Of a DNA stretch of 64,000 nt, positions 37,770 to 47,905 are shown piece by piece. Made by a program: the position numbers and the translations under genes. The notes under the pieces were generated by a model. That model saw only the letters and a program-made list of their open reading frames with translations, was not told the origin of the DNA and did no database searches. Numbering within the stretch: position 1 is the stretch's first letter; each line of letters opens with the position of its first letter. The DNA is from Daucus carota subsp. sativus (lineage: Eukaryota; Streptophyta; Magnoliopsida; Apiales; Apiaceae): assembly GCF_001625215.2 (NCBI RefSeq), contig NC_030384.2, positions 44,054,390 through 44,118,389 on the forward strand, given 5' to 3'.

Positions 37770-39900
37770 GGCTACATTGCCAATTTTATGATTTTATTTT
37801 TCGATAATAAATGTTTTCACTTAATTTCTAGTCCCCTGTGACAAACTTGTTTCCAATTTCCTGGGTATAACCCCCGGATATATAGAGTTGCAGCACCCTC
37901 TTTGGATCAGCAGTGATTTTTGATTATACTACTCTGCACTATTATGTGTACGAGATTTAACTATTTAAGGTTCAAAATCCAACACAGTATTTCTCCCTCC
38001 GTCTCTTTCACTCTACTGCCTAGAGCCAGAGCTCACTGATTCAACCACATTTATGAAAAAAACTCGAGTCTTCAAATCAAATGCAGAACGTTGTCGTTGA
38101 AAGACTGTCTCCAACACTTATGAACCTGATCCTTTCTACTCCGCCTTTATTAAGTACTAGTCGTAGTAGGAGTTCACAACAGTTAATTAACAACTTTCAA
38201 ACCAACAATTAACCGCCAATCATTTGGTTAAACATCATGCGCAACTCTCTTATGTAAAAAATACTTTCCCATTTCAATTTAAATGTTCATTTTTAATTTA
38301 AAAAAATTGTTTCAATTTAGTTGCCCACTTAAACTTTTAAATTTAAAGTTATATTTTCAAAGTTAATTTTACTTCACATATCTTTTATATATTTCCTAGA
38401 TTAGCATCATTCGTGTTAAAGCTAATTAAGCTAGGTTATGCATGTAAAATGACTCAACAGAAATAAGAAGTTTGGTCCAAGAAAGGTTAGAAAAGGCAAA
38501 CGGGAATATAGGAATTAAGCGACTGTTACGTAGATGCATTTGGCAGATGACAAACACACACAACTGCAGATGGACATAGTAAATCTAATGCGGTGATCGA
38601 CTGGGGTGGATCCGGGGACAAGCATGAGCTTGTCTTGTCATATCAACCCCGGTCCCACCCTCTCTTCGAATTACACTTCTCCTGTGTGACTGACCAGATA
38701 CACACGTGACACCAATACTCTGTTTACAGTGTCGAAGGGACTTCTAAGTCTAACGTCAACCATGCCAAATGAATTCGGAGTAAAAGAGATCAAAGGGACG
38801 TTTGTAAAGTTGATAGAAAAGTGGAAAAGCGAAAACCGCAAGAGTTTGCAATATTATGAGGTACGCGAGGATGAATTTTAATTTTAATCCAGTAAATCAG
38901 TAATAAAATATTAATATTGTGATTCTTAGGGTGTTCATAGGAATAACAAATTTCTGAATTTTATCATAGCAGAAATATATAAATTTTGAGGTGTGACTGC
39001 AATTTTATAGCCCAAGAATAGCTTTGTGTATCTTTTTGGGCTCGGATCTAATACTGCAGAAGATTAAAAGGAGAGTTGAGCTGGATTAGTATCATATGAT
39101 CACAGTCCAAGGAGAACTTGTTGGGCTGACCCTGATTGTTCTTGTATTAATTACCACACTCACCACTTCTATAATTTTATTTCTGCTCAGATACAGAAGA
39201 CAACTATATTCACCAAGATAAAACACTGAATATACATGCAAAAAACTATTTTGACTTCTCAATCGTGCAAGTCATTATAAATTGTTGGATACTTGGCGAA
39301 GCAACGTACGGTAATTGGACAATATATCTGGGGGTGTAGAATTACAAGCCAATGTTGATTGTGTAGGGCTCGGGCTCAATCTCATCGCTGCCACCAGTAA
39401 AGAACTAAAAATCATTTCTGATTTGAAGCATGCAACCGTGTATGGACCAGCACGAATATGGGCCGATCTAAATGGTTCAGCCTTAGTTGCCGTTCCCCCA
39501 CGCTTCATTCTCTGGCCACCAAACATCTGACTTAAGATTGCACGACTTTAAATACGTGGTTTCTCTTTCACGCTAAAAATCGAGAATTAGAACCGAATGA
39601 TTAATCTACCGATTCAGGTATATTATAAATTTTTTCGTTAAATCAGGATATTTAATCAAATCAAAATATCCCTTAAATCATAAATCCTGAATCCTATTTC
39701 AATGGTTTTTTACACTCCCTACCCCAATTCTTCATACTTATTTACAAAAAATGCCATCCAAATTTCTACTATTGTTTAAGCTTTCCACCACACAACTTTC
39801 GAACACATGCTAACTTTCCATTTGTGATGTTTCATGTCATTAAAAAACAAAAAATCTTCGCTCGCTTTATTGACTTTCCCTAAAGCAGAGTATGTCATTC
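37770..39900. other. Intergenic region
   Basis: A block at 39275-39540 is less AT-rich and open in both strands (plus frame LGLNLIAATSKELKIISDLK; minus frame MFGGQRMKRGGTATKAEPF). Neither reading matches a family I know and no start or splice context decides between them. It may be a relic exon. The rest is empty. Confidence 0.35.
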
Positions 39901-40089
39901 TCTTGATTCACGCGTGTTGCTTTCCTTTTCAAGCAAAAACACTGCATCGATAGAACTGGTATGTCCAATGCAGCTGCTTTACTTCCTCTTCTGCTTCGTC
40001 TTGATTCCAATTTCAAATTCAAAATTCAAATTCATATCATGTAATCGGATTCAAACTCTTCAATCTCTTTCATGTCAAAACTCTCCAAC

Positions 40090-40275
40090 CTCGCACCTCC
40101 GTCTGCTCCATGTAATTCCCTCCCCCCTCTCTCCCTTCGCGAATCTCTGTCTTTCTTCCTGAATCTCTCTCTCTCTCTCCTCTATCTCCCTCTCTCCGGC
40201 TGTGTCCCATATCTCTCTCTGTTTCTTCATATCTGGGTCACTCTCTCTCTCTCTCTCTATTTCACTGGCCCTCTT
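40090..40275. repeat. CT-rich tract
   Basis: Runs of CTCTCT and CCCTC at 40130-40260, looking like a pyrimidine-rich 5' leader. It lies 1.7 kb upstream of the RPB6 fragment and could be a relic of that gene's untranslated first exon; this is inference only. Confidence 0.4.
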
Positions 40276-41131
40276 TTTTAGTATATATAGTAATATTTTA
40301 GTTTTACATTTTATATAGTTCAGTGAAAAACGCATATTCTGAATTGAATTGTGGATTGATACTTAAATCTGATAAATTGTTCTTCCCTACATTGTGCGAG
40401 TATTCTTGATTCTATATCTTTACTAATGCTTGGATTATTGTTATATAATTGTCTGATTAATAGTTTTCATTTTGATTTTGCATCTCTACTGTTTGATATA
40501 AGTTCTCACAGAACTTTCTGTTACTTTTGAATTAAGTATTGTTTGATAAAAGCTCTAAGAAAGTTTGTAATCACTTTTGAATTGCATTTACAGCAGCAGA
40601 GGCTAATGAATTTTGAAGGAATGATGAAAGTTGTGGACTAGAGCAGGAGAGGTACAAGATAAGTGAATTTGGAGAATTTTGTTGTATGTTCAAGGGTACT
40701 CTCTAATTGTTACTGTTCATGTATATTTGCAAGTGTACATAAATGTTTTTATGTTGAAATGTGGCAGGGGTTGGGCTGTAAATAGAAGGGACCTTACTAA
40801 CACAGTCAACTCGAGCTTTCCCTAAAATTTCGAAGCTTCCAAAGATGCCACTGAAGCATAAGTGTCTAAAACGATGGTTTGGAAGTGATGGGGTTTTCTT
40901 TTACTGATTTAGGTTATCCTTTTTCTCAATTGCATTCTGATTTTACTGTTACTTAATGCATATAATATAATTATTATTATTTTAACTACGATTGACATAT
41001 ACAGTAGTCATTCTATGTAAGTGATTTTACTGTTACTTAACGCATATACTTAATTTTTAACTTCTTTGTATCTGTTTCTACATTCTCTTACATAGTCTTC
41101 GTCTACTGTGTAGGTATCTACTCTCATCACA

Positions 41132-41738
41132 ATGGGCGTTTCTCTTGAGGATTCATTTAGAAGTGATGATATAAATGCTCCATACCTGGGCACAGAGCTG
41201 CCTAGCTTGCCGAGTGTATGCATGTCAACTACGTATTATTTCTACCTTACCTTAGTTTTTATACACTGTTACTTGCACAAAGTGTTGAGTTTAATTTCTT
41301 ATTTGAGTTTAATAACTTATTTGCCTGTTGGAATGAATTTTATACACACCGAGTATATTGAAATTAAACAGTAATACAACACTCCCACACACCGAGGAAT
41401 AAGTACTTCTGAGGTGTATAACTTCTGGCTCGAGTTCTTCACATCTGTGAGGAATCACCAACTATTTTATGTGTGCGTGTCAAAAAATACTACTTAAATT
41501 AATTAGTCTAAACATATAACTTTTACTATTTCGTATTCATACAACATCATGTTGGATGCGTCTCAATAACCTTTCTTCTGTATCATTTCCACAAGTGTAT
41601 ATGTCTCGAGGAAAAAGCCACTTTCAAAATAGACGAAGGACTACAATCTTTCAGTTTGTCACAAAAGAGCCACTACTGACCAACATGGGCATTTCTTTTA
41701 CGGAGGTTGCTGTTGGGGCTGGCTATGCTATTACTTAA
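41132..41738 (+). other. Two exon-like blocks of unknown origin
   Basis: 41132-41215 opens with ATG after a plausible acceptor and ends at a plausible donor (GAGT|GTATGC), reading MGVSLEDSFRSDDINAPYLG. A second open block at about 41591-41738 (RTTIFQFVTKEPLLTNMG, ending in TAA) starts after a tttccacaag acceptor. I cannot assign either, and the splice joining them is not settled. They may belong to a small gene or be relics beside the RPB6 copy. Confidence 0.3.
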
Positions 41739-41939
41739 ATGGAGTTCCAATTGGAGTTTTGCTTGGCTATTCTAACCAGTTGCAATTTAAAGGGAGTGTC
41801 TTCATCTCCCTCTGAGTTATATTGACTTGATTGAATGTGTAGTTTTCTTTAAAAAATTTGTACAAATTACAAATATTTTAAGTTTAGTAGAGCATTTGTA
41901 TTATCTGGACTGATGCTAATGTAATAGTATTTTGTTTAG

Positions 41940-42391
41940 ATATGAGGATGAGCTAATGGAGCCGGAGCTTGATATGAGGAATTTCTTTTCAACTGTCTGA
42001 ATTTATTGATGCTTTTTGTGATATTTGTGTGTGTATTGAAATTATGAGTGATTAATATGTAGGAAGGAGCAGAGGTGGATGTTGATGCAGATGCAAATAG
42101 GGAAGATGATTTGGCTGATCCTCTGTTGGCTGACGGTGAAGAGAAACAGGAAGAGAAACCAGCAGAACGGCCTCGGAAAACATTAAAAAATATGACAAGG
42201 TATGAACGTGCAAGAATCCTAGGGACACGGGCCCTGCAGATAAGGAAGGTTCTTATCTTATTGAAATATTTGTTTAAGTATTATTTTGGGTTCAACTTGA
42301 TATTTCTGAATAAAATTTACCCTGGCTTTACTAAATCAGCATGAATGCTCCTGTGATTGTTGAGTTGGAGGGTGAAACTGATCCAATTGAG
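41940..42391 (+). pseudogene. RPB6-like RNA polymerase subunit fragment, splice donors lost
   Basis: Three exon-like blocks match the shared small subunit of nuclear RNA polymerases: 41940-41972 (YEDELMEPEL), 42063-42244 ([12 protein letters not shown]..., [25 protein letters not shown]) and 42340-42391 ([17 protein letters not shown]). Order, phases and acceptors fit the plant gene. The first two blocks, however, lack a GT donor: the sequence reads GA|TATGAGG and AG|GAAGG where GAG|GTGAGG and AG|GT would be expected. Only the third has one (GAG|GTAAAT). The expected first coding exon and the final exon with the essential C-terminus are not found within about 1 kb either side. I read this as a decayed partial duplicate; a functional RPB6 must exist elsewhere. 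Confidence 0.75.
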
Positions 42392-42578
42392 GTAAATAAT
42401 ACCTTCAAATCTTTTTTCTTTTCACTCTTAAGAGAACTCCACCCTGAACTAGGCTCAAACAACCCACATCGTCACCTTTTTTTGGTGTAATAGTGTTTCT
42501 TTATGTTCTGAAATTAGTTGTTTGTGATCTTATCCTTTATCCGAAAAGAGGCCAGGTGTTCTCTTGAAGTAACTGCTA

Positions 42579-42813
42579 CTCCCTCTGTCCCATTTTAACT
42601 GATGTTTGACTTTTTAACACGTATATTTAGGTGTAAAAATGACATACCTACACTTAATAAAAATATTCAATTCTTATATCAAATAAAAATTTAGATTCTA
42701 AACTTTTATTTGATATAAATTTTATAAAAAATAGTTATGTTTAGATGTGATTTTTTTAACATCTTAAAATACGTGTAAAAAAGTCAAAAGCAGTTAAAAT
42801 GGGACGGAGGGAG
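42579..42813. mobile_element. Stowaway MITE (235 bp)
   Basis: Left ctccctctgtcccattttaa, right complementary to ctccctccgtcccattttaa, flanked by TA at 42577-42578 and 42814-42815. Inner gtttgactttttaacacg pairs with cgtgtaaaaaagtcaaaagc. Confidence 0.9.
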
Positions 42814-43187
42814 TATATGAAACATTAAAATCAATTCATCTTTTTGAGATTACTTGCATAATTAATGGCATGATCTCCAATTATCTTGCTTATCTGACAA
42901 GCAATGAACATTGACGACTTGCTGCTTCCAAATTTGCTGAGTTCTTTTTGCAAATAAAGAAATTTAGAAAAAGTGAAATTCTAAATTTCAGAAGGGTGGT
43001 GTTGGAAATTATTTATGGCAAGAGATCAAAGGGTACAAGTGAATAGGAGTGTAGTTCTGGACTTGATTTTCAAATTATATGTCAAGGCTTACGGGGAAAG
43101 GCACTAAGATCTTCCCCCCATTAACAAACCCCATAGGAAATTAGGAACTCATTTTTTCTCTAGGCTATGACTATTATGGTGATATGT

Positions 43188-43318
43188 GGATGTGCATGTG
43201 TGATGTCTGGCTATTCAATGTCTAGGCTCTGTCTCCTAAGATTCATATTTTGGATGTGCATGTGTGATGTCTGGCTATTCAATGTCTAGGCTCTGTCTCC
43301 CAGTAAGATTCATATTTT
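43188..43318. repeat. 64-bp tandem duplication
   Basis: ggatgtgcatgtgtgatgtc begins at 43188 and again at 43252, nearly identical through ctctgtctcc. It is followed by a second, smaller duplication of gtaagattcatattttgct at about 43304-43372. Confidence 0.85.
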
Positions 43319-43539
43319 GCTATTGACGTTTAATTTGTAAGATTCATATTTTGCTACTGACGTTTAATTTGTAGAAATTTAATGTGATACTGATTTCTTG
43401 CTTTTGACTAATGTATTGGCAAAGAAGTTTAATGAATTTAGCTGCAGCTTCTACTGAGGTCCCCCAGAGGACATCTCACAGAAAAGTGTAAAAATGGATA
43501 ACAAGTGAATATTTGTTATGTCTATCACCAGAGTGAACC

Positions 43540-45083
43540 TTATTTTTCAAATACATTTTTGATTGAGATGTAAATAAAATGTAATAAAAAGGATAGTAAG
43601 TCTAAAATTTAAAATGAAGTGATAAAATTTTTGCACACTTTGACGTTCATTAGTTAATAATTGATAATTGATAGATCGAAAAAGGATGATGAATTATATT
43701 ATCAAAACTTATTTTCATAAAAAATTTAAACATTAAGAATCTAGACTCTCAAAAAGAAAAAGTATAGTAAATATTTCTCATAAATACAACCTCATCTTCT
43801 AAAAATATTTTTTATTGAGATGTAAATAAATTGTAATAAAATGAAAAATACGTTTATAATTTAAAATATAACAATGAAATCATATATCACATTTTTTCTT
43901 TTCTTTTTTTGAAACATTTTTTTTCACTTTTTAATTCAAATTTAAAGTGAAATTAAATGAAACATAATATATACTTAAAAGTTATGTAAGTTTAATAAGT
44001 GAATATTCAATTATGGAGTGTGAAAAAAGAAAAATTCATTATGAGGTTCATGATTAATAATTAGTAAATCGAAAAAGTTGACAAAAATAATGTAAGATTT
44101 TCTTTTATATTATATTAAAGAAATCAAAAAATTTAAGTCATATACAATTCAGAGTAACCATTCACAAAAAAAATGCAAAAATTGAAAAACAACACAATAG
44201 CGATTTCTTTATCAAATTAACAAAGTGGACATTTCTTATAATTCTCATAAAATGGAACGTTGTTTTCAAAAATATTTTTGTTCGAGATGTAAATAAAGCG
44301 TAACAAAATGTATAGTATGGTTAAAATTATAATAATAAAAGTGTATATCACATTTGTTTTTGAATTTTTTTAATTCAAATTCAAAGTGAGATTGAAAAAA
44401 ATTATTTGTATCAAAAAATTATAAAAAGTATAGCATTTAAATATCTATCTTGAGTTTAAATATTTGAAACCTAAGAATGAAGTAGACAGGTGTTGTTGTT
44501 TATAATTAATAAATGATTGTTTGAGAAAATGTGACAAAAATAATTTAAAATTTATTTTTATACTATAAAATTTTTTATAGACATTTTTTAATCTTTGCTA
44601 TGAAAATCAAAGAAAGGACGATGATACAAATATTTTTTTTTAAAAGAAAGTGAAATTAAGTTATACTTATAAATTATAGTAAATAGGTATGTTACCTCTT
44701 AATATATTTGAGATAAATTTTAATTAGTATATTATTTAGACAATATATTAAGTGATTTTATTTGTCATTATAGTATTATAATAAATTTTTAAATATTAAT
44801 TCTTGTGAATACTCCCAAAGCAAATCGTATAATATTTCATACATTTTTATTATAATATAATAGTGAATATTAATATCAAAAGTCATCTACACAACGTATA
44901 ATTATTCAAAAGTGATTAATAAACTATCTCTATATAAACATAGGTATAAAAATATAACAATTTTTTCAAATTAATATACTCATTATTACTTTGTTAGATT
45001 TATCATAATTTTTTTAAATTTATGAACTCATTTGTTACAAAGATTTATTTTTATGCCCATGCGTAGCGGGCAAAAATTACTAG
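43540..45083 (+). mobile_element. Helitron 3' end with internal diverged repeats (left end undefined)
   Basis: The 3' end shows a GCCC...GGGC hairpin at 45054-45071, then AAAAATTA and CTAG (45080-45083) followed by T, as expected for a Helitron terminus. Upstream, a diverged unit containing gagatgtaaataaa(a/t)tgtaataaaa recurs at about 43563, 43815 and 44285, each followed by similar AT-rich text. The left terminus was not identified; 43540 is where the repeats begin. The element ends about 95 bp upstream of the BBE-B TATA box. Confidence 0.6.
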
Positions 45084-45175
45084 TAATTGATAAATTGAGA
45101 AAATATTTTTTCAAAGATATTTATTGATTTTTTTTTAACAAATCAAAGATCTTTAGAACACTGCTTGAGATACGC

Positions 45176-45183
45176 TATAAATA
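45176..45183 (+). promoter_or_regulatory. TATA box of BBE-B
   Basis: Perfect TATAAATA, 43 nt before the ATG at 45226, implying a very short leader. Confidence 0.75.
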
Positions 45184-45225
45184 GCAACACCAACATCTCT
45201 TTAATTTTCACGAATAAGAAAACAT

Positions 45226-46809
45226 ATGATATCAATGAATGGATGTATTCCTTCTCTGCTTCCACTCGTTCTTTTAATACTCTTCCTCTCGCAGCTCTCA
45301 AAGGCTACTAGTGTAGATTTTGTTCAGTGCCTTGAACGTTATGCAAATAACTCGACTTCTATTTCTCAGGTTACTTACACTCCTGACAACTCCTCCTATA
45401 CTGCCGTTCTGCAGTTCTCTATTCGCAATCTTCGACATGCATCGCTGCCTGATTCTCAAAAGCCTGTAGTCATTGTTACACCAGTCGATGAAACACAAAT
45501 TCAAATGGTCGTTAATTGCTCACGAAGACATGGATTGCAAATTAGAACCCGAAGCGGTGGTCATGATTTCGAAGGTCTTTCTTATAGAACCACAAGTAAT
45601 ATTTCGTTTGTTTTACTTGATATGATTAATATTCGGTCCGTGAATGTTGACCTCGCAAATGCAACTGCATGGGTTGAATCTGGTGCAACTATTGGCGAAC
45701 TTTACTATGCCATCTCACAAACAAGTGCAACACATGCATTTCCTGCTGGCGTTTGGTGTAATGTTGGCGTTGGTGGACTAATTAGCGGGGGAGGATATGG
45801 AATGTTACGACGAAAGTATGGTCTTGCTGCGGACAATGTCATTGATGCTCGTATGGTTGATGTCAATGGAAGAATTCTTAACCGAACATCGATGGGAGAA
45901 GATCTTTTTTGGGCAATAAGAGGAGGAGGCGGTTCGAGTTTTGGAGTCATTATTTCATGGAAGATAAAACTAGTACAAGTTCCTGCCATAGTAACCGTTT
46001 TCACAGTTGACAAAACACTCGAGCAGAATGCCACTGGAATTCTTCATAAGTGGCAATCTGTTGCTCCCAGTGTTGATAAAGAACTCGACATTAGAATTCA
46101 GGGGACTTGTGTACTAAGCAATACAAGTAAACGAGAAGATAAAAAGACGATACGATTGACATTCATGTCCTTGTTCCTTGGTAGAATTGACACACTGCTT
46201 CCATTAATGCAAATAAGCTTCCCCGAGTTGGGATTGACTAGAGAAAATTGTTTGGAAATGAGCTGGATCCAGTCAGTGCTATTTTTCACTAGCTTGCCAC
46301 CAGGAGCTTCTCCTAGTGTCTTGACCAACAGAACCCTTTTACCAAAGTTTGCTACCAAAGCAAAATCAAGCTATTTGAAAGGAATATGGGAACTGATGTT
46401 ATCGCGTGATCCGGGAACAACTATTGTTATGTTGACACCATATGGAGGAAGAATGAGTGAGATATCAGAGTCACAAATTCCATTTCCGCATAGAGCTGGA
46501 AACTTGTATATGATTTATATCGGAGTATTTTGGGCCGGAGATACTCAACAGGCACTGAACTGGATTAGAAACTTGTATAATTATTTGAATCCGTATGTGT
46601 TAAACTCCCCAAGGAGCTCATATGTGAATTACAATGATCTGGATTTAGGCATTAATAACCTCCAGGGTCCAACAAGTTACCAGCAAGCAAGCATATGGGG
46701 TAAAAAGTATTTTAAAGATAACTTTGACAGGCTGGTTCGTGTGAAGTTTAGTGCTGATCCTACTAACTTTTTCAGGCACGAACAGAGCATTCCTCCTATT
46801 CCATTGTAA
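45226..46809 (+). CDS. BBE-like FAD-linked oxidase B
   Basis: Intronless, 527 aa. Signal peptide at residues 1-27 (PLVLLILFLSQLSKAT); a second ATG lies three codons in. N-terminal disulfide pair Cys35/Cys98, FAD-attaching His113 in RSGGHDFEG, FAD-domain GVGGLISGGGYG with catalytic-type Tyr191, and C-terminal SSYVNYNDLDLG and FFRHEQSIPP. The family's second flavin-linking Cys (AGVCPTV) is Trp177, with a Cys shifted to the next position (AGVWCNV). The helper Lys/Gln pair of the KxQ motif reads as Met/Tyr (LYMIYIGVFW). About nine residues are missing between KSSYL and KGIW (near residue 380) compared with copies A, C and D, in the substrate-binding domain. Sister to BBE-C, lying 1.1 kb downstream with a hAT element between. 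A perfect TATA box suggests it is expressed. Secreted or vacuolar oxidase of unknown substrate. Confidence 0.93.
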   Translation: MISMNGCIPSLLPLVLLILFLSQLSKATSVDFVQCLERYANNSTSISQVTYTPDNSSYTAVLQFSIRNLRHASLPDSQKPVVIVTPVDETQIQMVVNCSRRHGLQIRTRSGGHDFEGLSYRTTSNISFVLLDMINIRSVNVDLANATAWVESGATIGELYYAISQTSATHAFPAGVWCNVGVGGLISGGGYGMLRRKYGLAADNVIDARMVDVNGRILNRTSMGEDLFWAIRGGGGSSFGVIISWKIKLVQVPAIVTVFTVDKTLEQNATGILHKWQSVAPSVDKELDIRIQGTCVLSNTSKREDKKTIRLTFMSLFLGRIDTLLPLMQISFPELGLTRENCLEMSWIQSVLFFTSLPPGASPSVLTNRTLLPKFATKAKSSYLKGIWELMLSRDPGTTIVMLTPYGGRMSEISESQIPFPHRAGNLYMIYIGVFWAGDTQQALNWIRNLYNYLNPYVLNSPRSSYVNYNDLDLGINNLQGPTSYQQASIWGKKYFKDNFDRLVRVKFSADPTNFFRHEQSIPPIPL

Positions 46810-47005
46810 CTCTTTACTTATACCAAATCCATAGAATATGTTCTCTATTATATAATGATAAATTGACAATAATATTGTCATTAAAATAAATTATGGTGAT
46901 TATATATATTTCTTTCTCGAGCCCTTTTTTTAAAGAATTAATTTAAAAGCTCTATAAAAACTTAGCATGGCCTGATCTATATAGTCAGCTCTACAAGGTT
47001 GATAG
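46810..47005. other. BBE-B 3' flank
   Basis: An AATAAA-like signal at 46884-46890 probably serves as the poly(A) signal of BBE-B. The 8-bp target site of the following hAT element (gttgatag) ends at 47005. Confidence 0.5.
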
Positions 47006-47712
47006 TAGAGCTGAACAAAAGGACCGGCCCACTAGGCCCGGGACCGGTCCTTCAAAATCCCGGACTTTTTTTCAAAAGCCCGGACCGGGCTTTTCAAAAA
47101 TCGGGCCGGGCCGGGCCAGATTTCTTATGAAAAAATGAGGCCTACTTCGGCCTACCAGGCCGGGCCAGATTTAACCGGGCTTTTATCCGGGCTTTTTTTA
47201 GTTATGATTTTAAATAATTATATGACCTTTTTTTATTGAGTTTTTCCATATCATTCTATTTAACTGAAATTTGAGTTGTATAAATGAATTGACGTGATAT
47301 ATATGTATACATATCTTGAATTGATTGAAATTAATTTAAATTTTGTATATAAATTTGTGTCAGTACGTGTAGCATTAATTAGTCTAGTTGATGTGGGGAT
47401 ATGTTTAATATTTATACATGGACTTGGATGTGTAAAAAACTCCGATTTATAGGTTAATCGGGCTTTTCATCCGGGCTTTTCGGGCTTTTATCCAGGTTTT
47501 AGACCGGTCTTTTATCAGGCTCGGTCTTTATCCAGGCCAGATTTTTTGCCGGGCCGGGCCGGGCCAGATTTTTGACAAAAAATCAAGGACTTGTAAGGAC
47601 TTGCACGCCAGATAAAGACCGAGCCGGGCTTTTAGTAGACGGGCTTTATCCGGTCTTTTTACCGGGCCAGACCAGACGGTCTTTTTAGGTCCGGTTTTTT
47701 TGTTCAGCTCTA
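47006..47712. mobile_element. Complete non-autonomous hAT element between BBE-B and BBE-C
   Basis: Flanked by identical gttgatag at 46998-47005 and 47713-47720. The terminal inverted repeat TAGAGCTGAACAAAA is perfect at both ends. Subterminal regions carry many GGGCCGGGCC and CCGGGCTTTT motifs; the core is AT-rich. 707 bp and no transposase. The perfect target duplication and repeats indicate recent insertion. Confidence 0.93.
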
Positions 47713-47720
47713 GTTGATAG

Positions 47721-47905
47721 CCGTCCGCCCACGCCATCTTGATCAGTTGTTCTTACTTTCTTTAGCCACCAAAATAGTTGACTTTAGATTTTTTGACTTG
47801 AAAATCATATCTTTGCGAGAGTACATTAGATATTGTTGTTGCTTGAAGATCAATATATATCACTAGTTCATCGTATCTTCTTTTCCCAAATTCATAAATT
47901 AAAAT
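47721..47905 (+). promoter_or_regulatory. BBE-C upstream region
   Basis: 185 bp between the hAT target site and the BBE-C ATG; a weak TATA-like run (atatatat) lies at 47851-47859. The hAT insertion has left little native promoter next to the gene. Confidence 0.4.

Noticed and set aside
40072-40335. Ser/Leu-rich and Glu/Arg-rich frames
   Set aside because: Translations of a CT/GA-rich tract, not a protein.
45705-46358. Minus-strand frames opposite BBE-B (and equivalents opposite C and D)
   Set aside because: The same Pro-rich shadow appears opposite every BBE copy, as expected from the conserved sense strand.
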